Positions 19,261 through 29,234 are shown, counted from the first letter of the stretch. The stretch: 64,000 bases of DNA from Salisaeta longa DSM 21114 (GCF_000419585.1 NZ_ATTH01000001.1:1448005-1512004), one strand, 5' to 3'. Notes: a model not told the origin generated them from the letters alone. Program-made: numbers and translations.

Positions 19261-21924
19261 TCAACCGTGCGGGGTGCCGTTCGTGGCGGGGGCCGCAGCC
19301 GCTTCGGGCTTCACGGTCTCAAACGTTAGCCCATCGGCGCTCGCGTCGTAGGCAATGCGCACCGTGTCGCCGTCTGCAATCCAGCCGCTTAGCAGCTCCT
19401 CGGCCAGGGGATTGGAGACCTGGCGCTGCATGACGCGCTTCAGCGGGCGCGCCCCAAACGCCGGATCGTAGCCGCGCTCGGCCAACCAATCCTTGGCCTC
19501 GTCGGTGAGCGTAAGCGTGAGGTCGTGGCTCTTCGCCGCAATCTTCGCAATGCGGTTGAACTGAATCTCCACGATCTCGCGGATCTCTTCGCGGCCCAGC
19601 GAGCGGAACATCACAATGTCGTCGATCCGGTTCAAAAACTCCGGACGCAGCCGCTTCTTCAGCAGGGCCAGCACTTCTTCTTCCAGCTTCTGCTGCTCGG
19701 CGTCCGACAGGTGCCCATCGTCCGATGCCAGCTCCATACGCTCCGAGATGACCTCCGAGCCCATGTTGCTCGTCATGATGATGATGGTGTTGGTGAAGTC
19801 GACCGTGCGGCCCTGGTTGTCCGTCAGGCGGCCGTCGTCCAGCATCTGCAGCAGCACGTTGAAGATCTCGGGATGCGCCTTCTCAATCTCGTCGAGCAGC
19901 ACCACCGAGTAGGGCCGCCGCCGCACCGCTTCGGTGAGCTGGCCGCCCTCCTCGTAGCCCACGTAGCCGGGGGCCGCGCCAATCAGGCGGCTGGCCGTGT
20001 GGCGCTCCTGGTACTCGCTCATGTCGATGCGCACCATCGCGTCCTCGTCGTTAAACAAGAACGCCGCTAGACTCTTCGCGAGCTCCGTTTTGCCGACGCC
20101 TGTGGTGCCCAAAAAGATGAACGAGCCGATGGGCCGCGATTCTTCCTGCAGCCCTGCGCGCCCGCGGCGCACCGCATCCGCAACGGCTTTGATGGCCTCG
20201 GGCTGGCCCACCACGCGCTTCGAGAGCTCCTCCTCCATGCGAAGCAGCTTCTGGCGCTCGCTCTCCATCATGCGGCTGACGGGGATGCCCGTCCAGCGCG
20301 CCACAATTTCGGCAATGTCTTCGCCTTCAATCTCTTCTTTGAGGAGCGCACCGTCTTCCTGAATGGCTTGCAGTTTTTCGTTGGCGGCTTCAGCCTCCTG
20401 CTCCAATTCCGGAATTTCGCCGTACCGGATTTCGGCGACGCGATCGTACTTGCCTTCCCGCTCCAGATTTTCTGCCTCGACGCGGAGCTTGTCCATCTGC
20501 TCCTTCGCGCGGCGCACGGTCTGGATCAGGTCTTTTTCCTCTCTCCAGCGCGTCTTGAGGGCATCGCGCTCGTCTTCGAGATCGGCAATCTGCCGGTTGA
20601 TATCGTTGAGCTTCTCGTCGTCCTCATCGCGCTTCACCGCCTCGCGCTCAATCTCCAGCTGCCGGATGTCGCGCTCCAGCTGGTCGAGCGCGGCAGGCAT
20701 CGAGTCGATTTCGATGCGGAGCTGCGCGGCGGCCTCGTCGATCAGGTCGATGGCCTTATCCGGCAGGAAACGGTCCGAGATGTAGCGCTCGCTCAGGTCG
20801 GCCGCGGCCACGAGCGCACTGTCCTGAATGCGCACCCCGTGGTGCACCTCGTAGCGCTCCTTTAGGCCACGCAGAATGGAGACGGTGTCCTCTACCGAGG
20901 GCTCGTCGATGATGACCTTTTGGAAGCGGCGCTCCAGGGCGCGATCCTTCTCAAAGTGCTTGCGGTACTCGTCGAGCGTGGTGGCGCCAATGGCGCGCAG
21001 TTCGCCGCGGGCCAGCGCGGGCTTCAGGATGTTGGCCGCATCCATCGCGCCTTCGGCCGCACCGGCGCCCACAAGGGTATGGATCTCGTCGATAAACAGG
21101 ATGAGCTCGCCGTCGGAGCCGCTCACTTCCTTGACAACGGCCTTCAGGCGATCCTCAAACTCGCCGCGGTACTTGGCGCCCGCGATGAGCGCCCCCATGT
21201 CGAGCGCCACGATGCGCTTCGTCTGCATGCTCTCGGGCACATCGCCGTGCACAATGCGCGTGGCGATGCCTTCGGCGATCGCTGTTTTGCCCACGCCGGC
21301 TTCGCCCACCAAGATCGGGTTGTTCTTGGTGCGGCGGCTCAAGATTTGCAGCACGCGCCGGATCTCCTGATCGCGCCCAATGACCGGGTCAATCTTGCCC
21401 TGACGCGCCAGGTCGTTGAGGTCGCGCGCGAAGCGGTCGAGCGCCTCGTAGCGGCTTTCCGCATGCGGATCGTCGGCGCTCTGCCCGCCGCGCACATCGC
21501 CTAGCACCTGCATGATCTTGTCCTTCGTGGCGCCCTGCGCGCGCAGCGCGTCGCCGATGGCGTTTTTGCCTTCCACCAGGCCAATGAGCAGATGCTCGGT
21601 CGATACGTATTCGTCGCCAATGACATCGGCCTCGGCGCGGGCCCGGTCGAACACCTTCTTGAGGTCCTCGCTCAGGTACTGCCCCGTCGCGCTAGCGCCG
21701 GTAACGGTGGGCAGTTTCTCGCGCTCGGCCTCGGCTGTTTGCCGCAACGCCTCCACCGAAGCGCCCAGGCGCCGCAAAATGGACGTTGCAATGCTCTCGG
21801 GATCGCCCACGAACGCCTCCAACAGGTGAGCGGGCGCCACCCCTTGGTGATGGGCCGACGCCGCAATTTCGGTCGCTTTCTGCACAGCTTCCTGCGCCTT
21901 AACGGTAAACTTTTGCAGGTTCAT
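19261..21924 (-). CDS. clpB: ATP-dependent disaggregase ClpB
   Basis: An 887-residue Hsp100 chaperone that with DnaK rescues aggregated proteins. It has the N-terminal Clp repeat domain ([20 protein letters not shown]), NBD1 with Walker [14 protein letters not shown] and Walker [14 protein letters not shown], the long coiled-coil M domain (~410-530) that separates ClpB from ClpA/C, and NBD2 with [13 protein letters not shown] and [13 protein letters not shown]. The start ATG at 21924 matches the family N-terminus; longer in-frame starts add unrelated residues. No CIRCE element was recognised upstream. The C-terminus ends in a low-complexity Ala/Pro tail. Confidence 0.97.
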   Translation of the reverse strand: MNLQKFTVKAQEAVQKATEIAASAHHQGVAPAHLLEAFVGDPESIATSILRRLGASVEALRQTAEAEREKLPTVTGASATGQYLSEDLKKVFDRARAEADVIGDEYVSTEHLLIGLVEGKNAIGDALRAQGATKDKIMQVLGDVRGGQSADDPHAESRYEALDRFARDLNDLARQGKIDPVIGRDQEIRRVLQILSRRTKNNPILVGEAGVGKTAIAEGIATRIVHGDVPESMQTKRIVALDMGALIAGAKYRGEFEDRLKAVVKEVSGSDGELILFIDEIHTLVGAGAAEGAMDAANILKPALARGELRAIGATTLDEYRKHFEKDRALERRFQKVIIDEPSVEDTVSILRGLKERYEVHHGVRIQDSALVAAADLSERYISDRFLPDKAIDLIDEAAAQLRIEIDSMPAALDQLERDIRQLEIEREAVKRDEDDEKLNDINRQIADLEDERDALKTRWREEKDLIQTVRRAKEQMDKLRVEAENLEREGKYDRVAEIRYGEIPELEQEAEAANEKLQAIQEDGALLKEEIEGEDIAEIVARWTGIPVSRMMESERQKLLRMEEELSKRVVGQPEAIKAVADAVRRGRAGLQEESRPIGSFIFLGTTGVGKTELAKSLAAFLFNDEDAMVRIDMSEYQERHTASRLIGAAPGYVGYEEGGQLTEAVRRRPYSVVLLDEIEKAHPEIFNVLLQMLDDGRLTDNQGRTVDFTNTIIIMTSNMGSEVISERMELASDDGHLSDAEQQKLEEEVLALLKKRLRPEFLNRIDDIVMFRSLGREEIREIVEIQFNRIAKIAAKSHDLTLTLTDEAKDWLAERGYDPAFGARPLKRVMQRQVSNPLAEELLSGWIADGDTVRIAYDASADGLTFETVKPEAAAAPATNGTPHG

Positions 21925-22193
21925 ACGATGTGGGAGTGATTGATGACGGTAATGGGGGAGCAGCAGGCGCATGTCCTGCATCGTTCACCGCATAACGGAA
22001 CCAAAAGCATACCACACCCGCCAATCCGCCAAAATGACAGCACGCGGAGGCAGGGCGCGTCGCATGAACGTATTGTAAAATGACGCGGCGCGTTACCGCT
22101 CTTTTGAAACCTTATGACGCAGCGCGTTATTCAAGGATATGCAGTACGCGCAGTTGCCTTGCCACAGTATTTTGCATTTTATCCCTACCTGTT

Positions 22194-22859
22194 ATGAGCA
22201 CGCAAGAAACCAAACAGAAGCAAACGAATCAGCTGCCGCAAGAATTGTCGAACGTGACGAAGGAGCTGAGCGGCCGCGCCCGTGAGGTATGGCTGGCGGG
22301 CCTCGGTGCCCTGTCGCGCCTCGAAGAAGAGGGCGACAAGGTGTTTAAGTCGCTGGTCGAACGCGGCAAAACCTACGAAGGCAAGCGCCGCAACCAAATT
22401 GATGACGTGGCCAACGACCTGCGCAAGCAGCAGGAGACCATCAGCAAGAACGTGACCGAAAGCGTCAACAAGACCACCGAGACGGTGAGCAAAGCCGTCA
22501 ACGAAACGCTTACCGGTGCGCTGGGCCGCCTGGGCGTCCCGACGCGCGACGAGGTGCAGGGGCTCTCGGAGAAGGTGGGCGCGCTTTCGAAGAAGCTCGA
22601 CGACCTGTCGGCGCTCCTGGACGCGCAAGCCGCGGCGCAGGATGCCACGACGACGGTGTACCACGTCATTCCGCACGAAGACGGCTGGGCCGTGAAGCGT
22701 GAGTCGGCGGAGCAAGCCGCGGGCGTGTACGACACGAAGAAGGAAGCAGTGGATGCCGCCCGCTCCGTTGCGAAGAAGCACGCGCCCAGTGAGCTGATCG
22801 TGCACAAGCAAGATCGCTCGGTGCAGGAGACCTTCTCCTACGACGGCGACGATGCCTAA
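22194..22859 (+). CDS. Phasin-family protein with C-terminal DUF2188 domain
   Basis: A 221-residue protein. Residues ~10-145 are helical and amphipathic and fit the PhaF/PhaI-type phasin family (REVWLAGLGALSRLEEEGDKVFKSLVERG), with a long coiled-coil middle and the GVPTRDEVQGLSEKVGALSKKL segment common to it. Residues ~155-221 match the small DUF2188 domain: VYHVIPHEDGWAVKRE...A...YDTKKEAVDAAR...APSELIVHKQDRSVQETFSY. Phasins coat polyhydroxyalkanoate granules; no PHA synthase is in the window, so a granule role is unproven. The start ATG at 22194 begins the polar N-terminus; upstream in-frame codons lack similarity. A strong terminator follows. Confidence 0.8.
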   Translation: MSTQETKQKQTNQLPQELSNVTKELSGRAREVWLAGLGALSRLEEEGDKVFKSLVERGKTYEGKRRNQIDDVANDLRKQQETISKNVTESVNKTTETVSKAVNETLTGALGRLGVPTRDEVQGLSEKVGALSKKLDDLSALLDAQAAAQDATTTVYHVIPHEDGWAVKRESAEQAAGVYDTKKEAVDAARSVAKKHAPSELIVHKQDRSVQETFSYDGDDA

Positions 22860-22892
22860 CCGGGCCTCGTAGATCCAACCCAACGCTGTACG

Positions 22893-22929
22893 ACGCCCGT
22901 CTGCTCTTGTGGCAGGCGGGCGTTTTTTT
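22893..22929 (+). terminator. Rho-independent terminator after the phasin gene
   Basis: ACGCCCGTCTGC (22893-22904) pairs with GCAGGCGGGCGT (22912-22923) over 12 positions with one G-U pair, a 7-base loop, and seven T (22923-22929). Confidence 0.93.
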
Positions 22930-22947
22930 GGTACCGCCGCCCGCGCT

Positions 22948-23751
22948 CTATCGGAACAGGCTGGTAGACAACGAAAGGCCCAGCACGTACGGCGCCGTGT
23001 TGCGCACGGTCGAGTTGATGGGGCTGCTCAAGAAAAGTCCGGGCCGAACGTACGGCGTGTTAAAGATGACGGTGCCCGTGGCGTAAAAGAGGGTATTGGG
23101 GCCGGGCTGCGTGGTGAGCACCGTTCGGGCGCTGCCCGCAAGACCAATCGTCACCCACTCATCTTCGCGCCAGAACTGCACGCTGTAGTGCGACCGAACA
23201 GCCTGCTCGGTCGTGGCCCCCGATGGCGCCGTGGGATGCTCGGCATACACGAGGCCCGCGCGCAACCGCGCGGTTAGCTTCTCGCCCAGCTGCAGCCGCC
23301 CGTTGAGCGCCAAATGCCCGCTGTACTCCTCGGGCACGAACGCCTTGGTGCGCCCCACGCTCGCCAACGGATCGAGCCCGGCCGCGCCGCCAAACGAGGC
23401 AAGGCCCAAGCGCCCGCCGACCTCCACCAAAAACGGCCAGTCGACCCCGGCGAGCCGCAGCCCCAGGTACGGATTTCCAACCGTGGACGTGGCGGCGCCT
23501 CCGGCGACAGCGGCATTTACCGACACCGGCACTTCCGCAACCACCTCAATGTTTTCGTTGATCAGGTACCCAGCGCTCACGAACACCGCCTGCCCCGAGC
23601 GGCCTGTAGCGTCGTCATACAACGGCTGCATCCACTCCACCGCCACCTGCGAGGGCACATACGGCGCCGTCCAGATGGTTTGCGCCGCGCTATGCGCCGC
23701 CGTTGCCATCCACAAGATCATCAGAACATAGGTTGCGCGAACACACGTCAT
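22948..23751 (-). CDS. Secreted, probably outer-membrane protein of unknown function
   Basis: A 267-residue protein with a signal peptide (MILWMATAAHSAAQ, cleavage around residue 24) and no other membrane helix. The rest has alternating strands with many Gly, Val, Tyr and Pro and ends ...APYVLGLSLSTSLFR with a terminal aromatic-Arg pair, as in small outer-membrane barrels. Segments such as YLINENIEVVAEVPVSV and GGRLGLASFGG suggest a transporter- or MetA-pathway-like barrel, but no family is firmly recognised. Start 23751 is chosen because it places Met just before the signal peptide. It converges with the phasin gene terminator and is divergent from the cysteine desulfurase. Confidence 0.6.
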   Translation of the reverse strand: MTCVRATYVLMILWMATAAHSAAQTIWTAPYVPSQVAVEWMQPLYDDATGRSGQAVFVSAGYLINENIEVVAEVPVSVNAAVAGGAATSTVGNPYLGLRLAGVDWPFLVEVGGRLGLASFGGAAGLDPLASVGRTKAFVPEEYSGHLALNGRLQLGEKLTARLRAGLVYAEHPTAPSGATTEQAVRSHYSVQFWREDEWVTIGLAGSARTVLTTQPGPNTLFYATGTVIFNTPYVRPGLFLSSPINSTVRNTAPYVLGLSLSTSLFR

Positions 23752-23880
23752 GGGGCATGCACCGTTCGACAAAAAAGCACGAGGCCGCAGGAGAATTTGC
23801 ATAACCTCCCCTGCATTTCTCAATGTGCACAACTATCTTTGGAATGTTGTGAGTGCCTGTTGAAGAATTGCCGCGTCCCT

Positions 23881-25401
23881 ATGTTTTCTACCGTTCCCGC
23901 TGCCACCACACACCGCCCGCGCGCCGAGCGTCTCCAGCTACTGGAAGCGCTTCGCACCTCGTTCGACGGGCTCGACACAACCTACGAACGCGCCGATGGC
24001 ACCCGTCAGCGGCGCATTTACCTCGACAGCGCCGCGTCCAACCTGCGCTGCACCGCCGCCCGCGCCATGGCCGACCGGGCGATGCAGCACTACGCCAACA
24101 CGCACTCGCAGCTGCACATGGGGGCATCGCTCATGACGGCCCTTTACGACGAGGCCCACGCCATTGTCCGCCGCTTTGTGGGCGCGCCGGAAGCCTACAC
24201 CGCCATCTTTTGCGGAACGGGCGTGACGGGCGGCCTCAACCGCATGGCGCGCGTGCTTACCGCGCAGCGTCCCTCGCGCGACGTGGTCATCACGACCATG
24301 ATGGAGCACCACGCCAACGATTTGCCGCACCGCAAGCACGCCGGCCGCGTGGTGCACGTGCCGCTTGCGCACGATCCGGACGGCGAAGCGGGCCGCGTGG
24401 ACATGGACGCCCTGCGCCGTGCCATCCGCACCCATGCCGACCGGCTCAACTACGTGGCCGTCACGGCAGCGTCGAACGTCACGGGCATCACCAACCCCGT
24501 GCACGAGATCGCGCGCCTCGCGCATGACGTGGGGGCGCTGTGCGTGGTCGACGCGGCACAGTCGGCGGCGCATAGCCCCATTCGCATAACGGGCGACCGC
24601 GACGACGAGGCCCTCGATGTGGTGTGCCTGAGCGGCCACAAGATCTACGCGCCGGGCAGTCCGGGCGTCATCGTGGCGCGCAAGGACCTGTTTGCCGGGC
24701 ACGAGCCGGAAGAAGTGGGCGGCGGGATCGTGGAGTTTGTCGACACCGAGCGCTACACTGTCACCGACGCGCTGCCCGACCGCGAAGAAACCGGCACGCC
24801 AAACCTGCCGGGCGCCTTCCTGCTCGCCAGCATGCTCCTCTTGATGGAGCGTGTGGGCATGGACCTGATTGCCGAGGACGAGCGCGCCCTCACGCAGTAC
24901 GCCATGGAGCGCTTCACCGCCATCGACGGCTTGCACCTGTACGGCTCGCACCGGCTGGAGGTGGCCGAGCGCATCGGCGTGCTCACGTTTAACCTGGAGG
25001 GACTGCCCCACGGCCTGGTAACGGCTATCCTGAACGACTACTTCGGGATTGCGGTGCGCAACGAGTGCTTCTGTGCGCAACCCTTCGTGCGGCAGCTGCT
25101 GGGGATTGCCGATGCAACCGGCGTGGCCCCCGACTCTTGCCTCGATACCTGCACGCCGCAGGCGCAACCGGGCATGGTGCGCGTGTCGCTCGGCCTGTAC
25201 AATACGCGGGCGGATGTTGACGCAGCGGCCGACGCCCTCGCCGACATCGCCGCACGGCCGGACGCATACCGCTCGAAATACCGCGCGCTGCGCAATGGAC
25301 ACGGCGATTGGGCGCACACCGACTTCAACGTGCCGCCGCACGAGCTGCTGACCCTGGAGGGTGCGGCCGACGATTGGGTGCGCGACGCCTTGTCCTCGTA
25401 G
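23881..25401 (+). CDS. Cysteine desulfurase / class V aminotransferase (SufS-like), long form
   Basis: A 506-residue PLP enzyme of the NifS/SufS superfamily, which releases sulfur from cysteine as an enzyme persulfide for Fe-S cluster or other thio-cofactor synthesis. Lys254 in LSGHKIYAPGSPG binds PLP, VVDAAQSAAH gives the Asp that contacts the pyridine nitrogen, and Cys398 in ECFCAQP sits at the sulfur-accepting position. About 100 residues after it (DAYRSKYRALRNGHGDW...) make it longer than SufS (~406). The start ATG at 23881 follows a low-similarity leader. Its last ~312 bases recur at 29235-29546, where the copy is broken; see the island entry. Confidence 0.88.
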   Translation: MFSTVPAATTHRPRAERLQLLEALRTSFDGLDTTYERADGTRQRRIYLDSAASNLRCTAARAMADRAMQHYANTHSQLHMGASLMTALYDEAHAIVRRFVGAPEAYTAIFCGTGVTGGLNRMARVLTAQRPSRDVVITTMMEHHANDLPHRKHAGRVVHVPLAHDPDGEAGRVDMDALRRAIRTHADRLNYVAVTAASNVTGITNPVHEIARLAHDVGALCVVDAAQSAAHSPIRITGDRDDEALDVVCLSGHKIYAPGSPGVIVARKDLFAGHEPEEVGGGIVEFVDTERYTVTDALPDREETGTPNLPGAFLLASMLLLMERVGMDLIAEDERALTQYAMERFTAIDGLHLYGSHRLEVAERIGVLTFNLEGLPHGLVTAILNDYFGIAVRNECFCAQPFVRQLLGIADATGVAPDSCLDTCTPQAQPGMVRVSLGLYNTRADVDAAADALADIAARPDAYRSKYRALRNGHGDWAHTDFNVPPHELLTLEGAADDWVRDALSS

Positions 25402-25465
25402 GCGACGCCGCACGCAGCGCCCCCGGCCGGTTCATGGTACCCTCGCCTGAACTTGAACCAGGATT
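25090..25465. repeat. Left copy of the ~376-bp direct repeat flanking the restriction-modification island
   Basis: It matches 29235-29610 at a constant offset of 4145 bases with about six mismatches by eye. It covers the last ~312 bases of the cysteine desulfurase gene, the 33-base spacer and the 3' 31 bases of tRNA-Arg. Similarity stops abruptly on both sides (before 25090 and after 25465). Confidence 0.93.
25435..25465 (-). pseudogene. tRNA-Arg 3' fragment (CCA, acceptor 3' strand and T arm only)
   Basis: The minus strand carries AATCCTGGTTCAAGT, then TCAGGCGAGGGTACCA, the 3' part of the intact tRNA-Arg at 29580-29655, with one change in the T stem. The anticodon and D arms are missing; sequence after 25465 is unrelated. 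This is the usual remnant on the far side of an element that integrated at a tRNA 3' end. Confidence 0.88.
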
Positions 25466-25937
25466 CCAAAGGGCAATCAGTAAGTTATCGCACGTAATAG
25501 ACTTACCGGAAATAAAATAAGGCTCCATTGCATTATCTGTCGCGGTTTGGGGTTTTATATGCTGATTTGGTGTGAATATGATTCTTTGGGTTCGGCGCGC
25601 GCCCTAGGTCGCACACTACATTTCGCGGTTGTGGCAAAGTTATGTTGTTCGCTTACCTGTGAAGATGCGCTAGTAAGGGAATATCCGTGCTGCGTGATCC
25701 TTTCGGTACGAGACTGCCAGAGGGAAAAAGCTGTTGCTGGCTGGTCTACTATCTGCGTGTTCTATGTATTGCGCGCATTCCTTACATTACATTCGCGCGC
25801 GGAAGTGTTCAGATTGCAGACAGGGGGGTGTCAACTTGCAGATAAGGGGGCCTATTTGACCGCGAAAACCGGGCTTATAAGCGCTCAAGGCCGATCTGTC
25901 CCCTATGTGTGGTATGATCAGAGGGGTATGTAGTTTA
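25466..25937. other. Lower-GC non-coding stretch inside the island
   Basis: About 470 bases between the tRNA fragment and the restriction-modification gene's stop. Base composition is visibly more AT-rich than the flanks and no reading frame looks like a protein. It contains two direct copies of a motif 22 bases apart: TTGCAGACAGGGGGG (25814-25828) and TTGCAGATAAGGGGG (25836-25850). Repeated motifs of this kind occur at the ends of some insertion sequences, so this may be eroded mobile DNA. Confidence 0.55.
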
Positions 25938-28900
25938 TTACTCCTCCGGCAACCCCAAATCCGGCAGCCCCTCCACGATGTCCACGGTCTTTACGCTGAC
26001 GGTGGTGACGCGCTTGATGAGGTCTGCGATGTACCACTTGTTGTCGGGGTCGTTGGGGTCGTGGGTGATGTCGTAGCGTTTGTAGGTACGCACACGGTAC
26101 TGGTTGACGAGCCATTCCAGCGCGCTGCGGTTCCCCAGACGGTAATCGTGTGCCCGTTCGGGAATGCCTTCGAGCGTGAGGAAGTCGTTGTACTTGATCG
26201 CAGTCTTGTTCTGGCGAAACCGCATTTTCTCAACGCGCCACTCGTAGTTGGCAGCGTCGTCTTCCACTTCATTCAGCGGATACGGCTCCGCGTCTTTGTA
26301 GCCTACGTGCAGCTCGGCCAGTTGCGCACCGGCCTCCACGAAGCCGCGAAATGCGTCTGTATCGGGTGCAAAAGGGATGCGGGGGAGTTGGCGCTTGAGG
26401 TTGCCTTCGTAGCGCTCACGGTAGCCTGTGTGGTGCAGCACGCCGTAGACGTAGTAGAAGATGTCGCGCTTGGTGATGGTCGCATCGTCATAGTGCGACC
26501 GGAAGCGCTCCAGCGCCCAATCGGTCACGTTCTCCCGACGGTTTGTGCCGTCTTCGTCGTAGACGTAGAAGGGGAAGCATTGGGAATCGCCCGTGAGGTG
26601 GAGATCCGCAATCTGGTCTGTGGCGAGACAGTGGAAGTCCTTCGTATTGCTCGTGGTGCGAAGGGCGATAATGACGCTCTCTTCCTCTGATTCACGAGAA
26701 GGCAGCACCTTGGGGAACTGACTGGTTCGGTGTACCAGCGTCCGATCAAAATAGAGGTGTTTTTTGCAGAAAGGGCGGAAGTGTGCATGCCGGATTTTGT
26801 CGGCATCGTAATTTACTCGCTTTCCGCGTTTCGCTGCGCTACGAAGACTACTGCTCCACTTGATTTGCTTGTCATCGTTTAGCAAAAACTCTCGCAGGTT
26901 TGCATCACGGTCATTCCGTACCTCCCAGCGGTGCACTTCATCGTTGTAGGTAGCAATGAACTGCTTGATGCGGTTGCGAAGCTCCGCTTTATCGAAGTCG
27001 TACACCCAGCCATCCCGGTTCGTGTTGACACCAAGACTGTACGTCTCAAAAATCGTCTCCGCCTCACCCCAGTCGGCCTTCTTGTCTTCTTTCGTGCCGA
27101 GGGGAATGTACGCCTCAAACTCCCGCGTCGTCGGCTCCACCAGCCAGCGGTGCTTGGCATCCGGTTCCAGTTCGTCCCACGCGATGCCGCGCCAGTCTTC
27201 GGCGTCGTTCATCACCGCGTAGCGCTCCTCTTTCGTCAGGAACTCCTCCATTCGAAAATAGCGGATGTCGCAGGTTTCGGGGTCGCCGTCTGCATGCTTC
27301 ACGAAGAAGGTGACGCTCACGCCGACCTGAATCCCGAAGACGTTGTGCGTGGTGCCGCTGAGTTTCGGATTCTTGCGGACGTTCCCGCCGCAGTCCAGCA
27401 CGTAGATCGCGTCGAAGTCCTCTGCCAGGTGTTTCCGAACACCATCGAATGAGTTTTTATGGACAAAGCTACTATTTGTCACGTACGCCACGATGCCCTC
27501 ATCCCCAATCCGGTCGGTGGCCCACCGAATCGCCTTCACGTAGGGATCGTAGAGCGCATTTTTGTTCGTGGCTGACGAATCAGATGCATACGTTTCTCGC
27601 ACCCGGCTATCCACGTGTTCATACGTTCTATTTCGGTTATTATCGTTCGCATTAACCTGTTTTGAGTTGTACGGCGGGTTGCCAATCACCACGGTGATGG
27701 ACTGCTCTTGCTGCTGCTTGACGCGCTCGGTGTTCTCTGGCGTGAAGAGTTGCGGGGATTGGCGCTGGTCTTCTGCCTCGAACGTATCCACCAAGCACAC
27801 GCCCTGAAAAGGCTCGTAGGTGCCCATGCGCTCGTAGTAGGCGTGCTCAATGTTGAGTGAGGCGATGTAGTAAGGCAGCAGCATCACTTCGTTGGCGTGC
27901 AACTCGGGATCGCCCTCGGACCCGTATTTCTGCGGAAGTTGGCGACGGGGAATCTCTTGCATCAGGCGCACAATGAAGTTGCCTGTGCCTGTGAATGGGT
28001 CGAGCACATGCACACCCGAATCCCCAATAGACACGCCGAACTCCTCCTGCAAAAGCCCGGTCACGCTGTTCGTCATGAAGTCCACAATGGGCTGCGGCGT
28101 ATACACAATGCCGTGCGTATCGGCTACATCGACCGCAAAGCCCTGAAAGAACTGCTCGTAGACCGTGTTGAGAAACTCTTGCTTCTCGGAAAAGTCGGTG
28201 GCTGCGTCGGCAGCGTTCTCGATGGCCAGATAGAAGCGGTCAAGCGGCTTCAGAAACTCGGTGCGCGAAAAGGAACGCGACGTAAGCGCATCAATGACCT
28301 GCTCAATTTCGCGGGCAATGATGTTGCGGCGCACAAATGCATCATTCTGGAAGACCGTACGGAAGAGGCGGCTTGTGAGCAAGTGCTGAATGAGCATCTC
28401 TTCCACGGCCTCCCGCGAAAGGTTCGGGTTGATGGCCTGCTGGCAGAGCGCAAAGAAGTCGCTGAATGCCTGCCGGAAGCTCGCGTTTTGGTCGAGCTCG
28501 TCTTCAATGATACCGCGTAGTGCCTGCCCGATGTCGGGCACGCGGTCCTTGAACTCGGACACAGCGGCTTCCCACTCTTCATGGGCAGGCTCCTCGTAGT
28601 CAAAGAACATCCGCAGGCAGTCCACAAGGTGCTGCGGGTCCGTAATGTCCGCATCGAACACAACACCGCCGTCCTGCACCAGCACAGCCCGATTGGGCTC
28701 CTGAAAGATGATGTTGCTGGTCGGGTACCCCTTGTCGATCTTCTTCTGGATCTCGCGGTCGAGATCGTCGGCGCTGTCTTTTGCTTCCCAGAAGCCTTTG
28801 CGCAGATCGAAGTGATCCACCAGCACGCCGTCAGGACGAATGTTGCGTTCGCGCAGCGTCTTTTCAGGCACGAGCGTCCAACCCATCTGCTGCCCCCCGT

Positions 28901-29030
28901 GGTTGAGCAGATCCCGAAAGGCCGTGCGCACAGCACCTTCGTGTTCAGCCCCCACGTTGGCATAGGATTGAAGCTGGTCGTAATAGTCCTGAACGGCCTG
29001 ATGAGAGGGCTTGAGGTTCAGTTTTGACAT
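25938..29030 (-). CDS. Single-chain restriction-modification enzyme (type ISP-like/type IIG, no helicase)
   Basis: A 1030-residue protein that should both methylate adenine and cut DNA. Residues ~50-120 are a Mrr-like PD-(D/E)XK nuclease: Pro66-Asp67, then Glu82-Ala-Lys84 in GFWEAKD. After a helical linker comes an N6-adenine methyltransferase of the gamma type, with motif I LDPFTGTGNF near 343-352 and motif IV NPPY at 451-454. The C-terminal ~400 residues would be the target recognition domain. LlaGI-type ISP enzymes have a helicase between nuclease and methylase; here the spacing leaves no room for one. Start 29030 (MSKLNLKPSHQAVQDYYDQL) matches the family. It is the only gene of the island and is richer in Asp/Glu and A/T codons than its neighbours. 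Confidence 0.88.
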   Translation of the reverse strand: MSKLNLKPSHQAVQDYYDQLQSYANVGAEHEGAVRTAFRDLLNHGGQQMGWTLVPEKTLRERNIRPDGVLVDHFDLRKGFWEAKDSADDLDREIQKKIDKGYPTSNIIFQEPNRAVLVQDGGVVFDADITDPQHLVDCLRMFFDYEEPAHEEWEAAVSEFKDRVPDIGQALRGIIEDELDQNASFRQAFSDFFALCQQAINPNLSREAVEEMLIQHLLTSRLFRTVFQNDAFVRRNIIAREIEQVIDALTSRSFSRTEFLKPLDRFYLAIENAADAATDFSEKQEFLNTVYEQFFQGFAVDVADTHGIVYTPQPIVDFMTNSVTGLLQEEFGVSIGDSGVHVLDPFTGTGNFIVRLMQEIPRRQLPQKYGSEGDPELHANEVMLLPYYIASLNIEHAYYERMGTYEPFQGVCLVDTFEAEDQRQSPQLFTPENTERVKQQQEQSITVVIGNPPYNSKQVNANDNNRNRTYEHVDSRVRETYASDSSATNKNALYDPYVKAIRWATDRIGDEGIVAYVTNSSFVHKNSFDGVRKHLAEDFDAIYVLDCGGNVRKNPKLSGTTHNVFGIQVGVSVTFFVKHADGDPETCDIRYFRMEEFLTKEERYAVMNDAEDWRGIAWDELEPDAKHRWLVEPTTREFEAYIPLGTKEDKKADWGEAETIFETYSLGVNTNRDGWVYDFDKAELRNRIKQFIATYNDEVHRWEVRNDRDANLREFLLNDDKQIKWSSSLRSAAKRGKRVNYDADKIRHAHFRPFCKKHLYFDRTLVHRTSQFPKVLPSRESEEESVIIALRTTSNTKDFHCLATDQIADLHLTGDSQCFPFYVYDEDGTNRRENVTDWALERFRSHYDDATITKRDIFYYVYGVLHHTGYRERYEGNLKRQLPRIPFAPDTDAFRGFVEAGAQLAELHVGYKDAEPYPLNEVEDDAANYEWRVEKMRFRQNKTAIKYNDFLTLEGIPERAHDYRLGNRSALEWLVNQYRVRTYKRYDITHDPNDPDNKWYIADLIKRVTTVSVKTVDIVEGLPDLGLPEE

Positions 29031-29234
29031 GCGGGATGCGAAGGTTTTGGATGTGTGAGCACGCGTATACACGCACGCTTGTGGCCCAACGTGCGTTTCG
29101 TGGGATACAGATTGAGGCTGCAAAAGCGGTGTTTACCGGACACTTACACGATGCAGGATCTACCCACGGGGCCGGATTGGGACGCGGGGCCATGTCTGCT
29201 CTGCTGCGTCCGGTGCCTGCCCCGATTGCTAAAA

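Larger units (their letters stand above)
25466..29234. mobile_element. Integrated island carrying a single restriction-modification gene
   Basis: About 3.8 kb of unique DNA lies between the two 376-bp direct repeats. Left side: intact desulfurase joined to a broken tRNA. Right side: broken desulfurase joined to an intact tRNA. A circle bearing desulfurase-3'/tRNA-3' DNA that recombined with the chromosome would give exactly this order. The island holds one long gene, a restriction-modification enzyme, and a lower-GC non-coding stretch. No integrase, excisionase or transposase is visible, so it is now probably immobile or was moved in trans or by homologous recombination (inference). Confidence 0.75.

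Noticed and set aside
22154-22174. Bacteroidota-type promoter (TTG and TATTTTG) before the phasin gene
   Set aside because: Spacing between the boxes is ~11 bases instead of ~19, so the pairing is not convincing.
23314-23880. N-terminal extension of the cysteine desulfurase frame
   Set aside because: It runs antisense to the secreted protein gene and through the promoter area; similarity begins only after the ATG at 23881.
25547-25933. 128-codon plus-strand frame in the island's non-coding part
   Set aside because: Cys-rich, no domain, overlaps the repeated motif and lacks a credible start context; more likely non-coding or degenerate.
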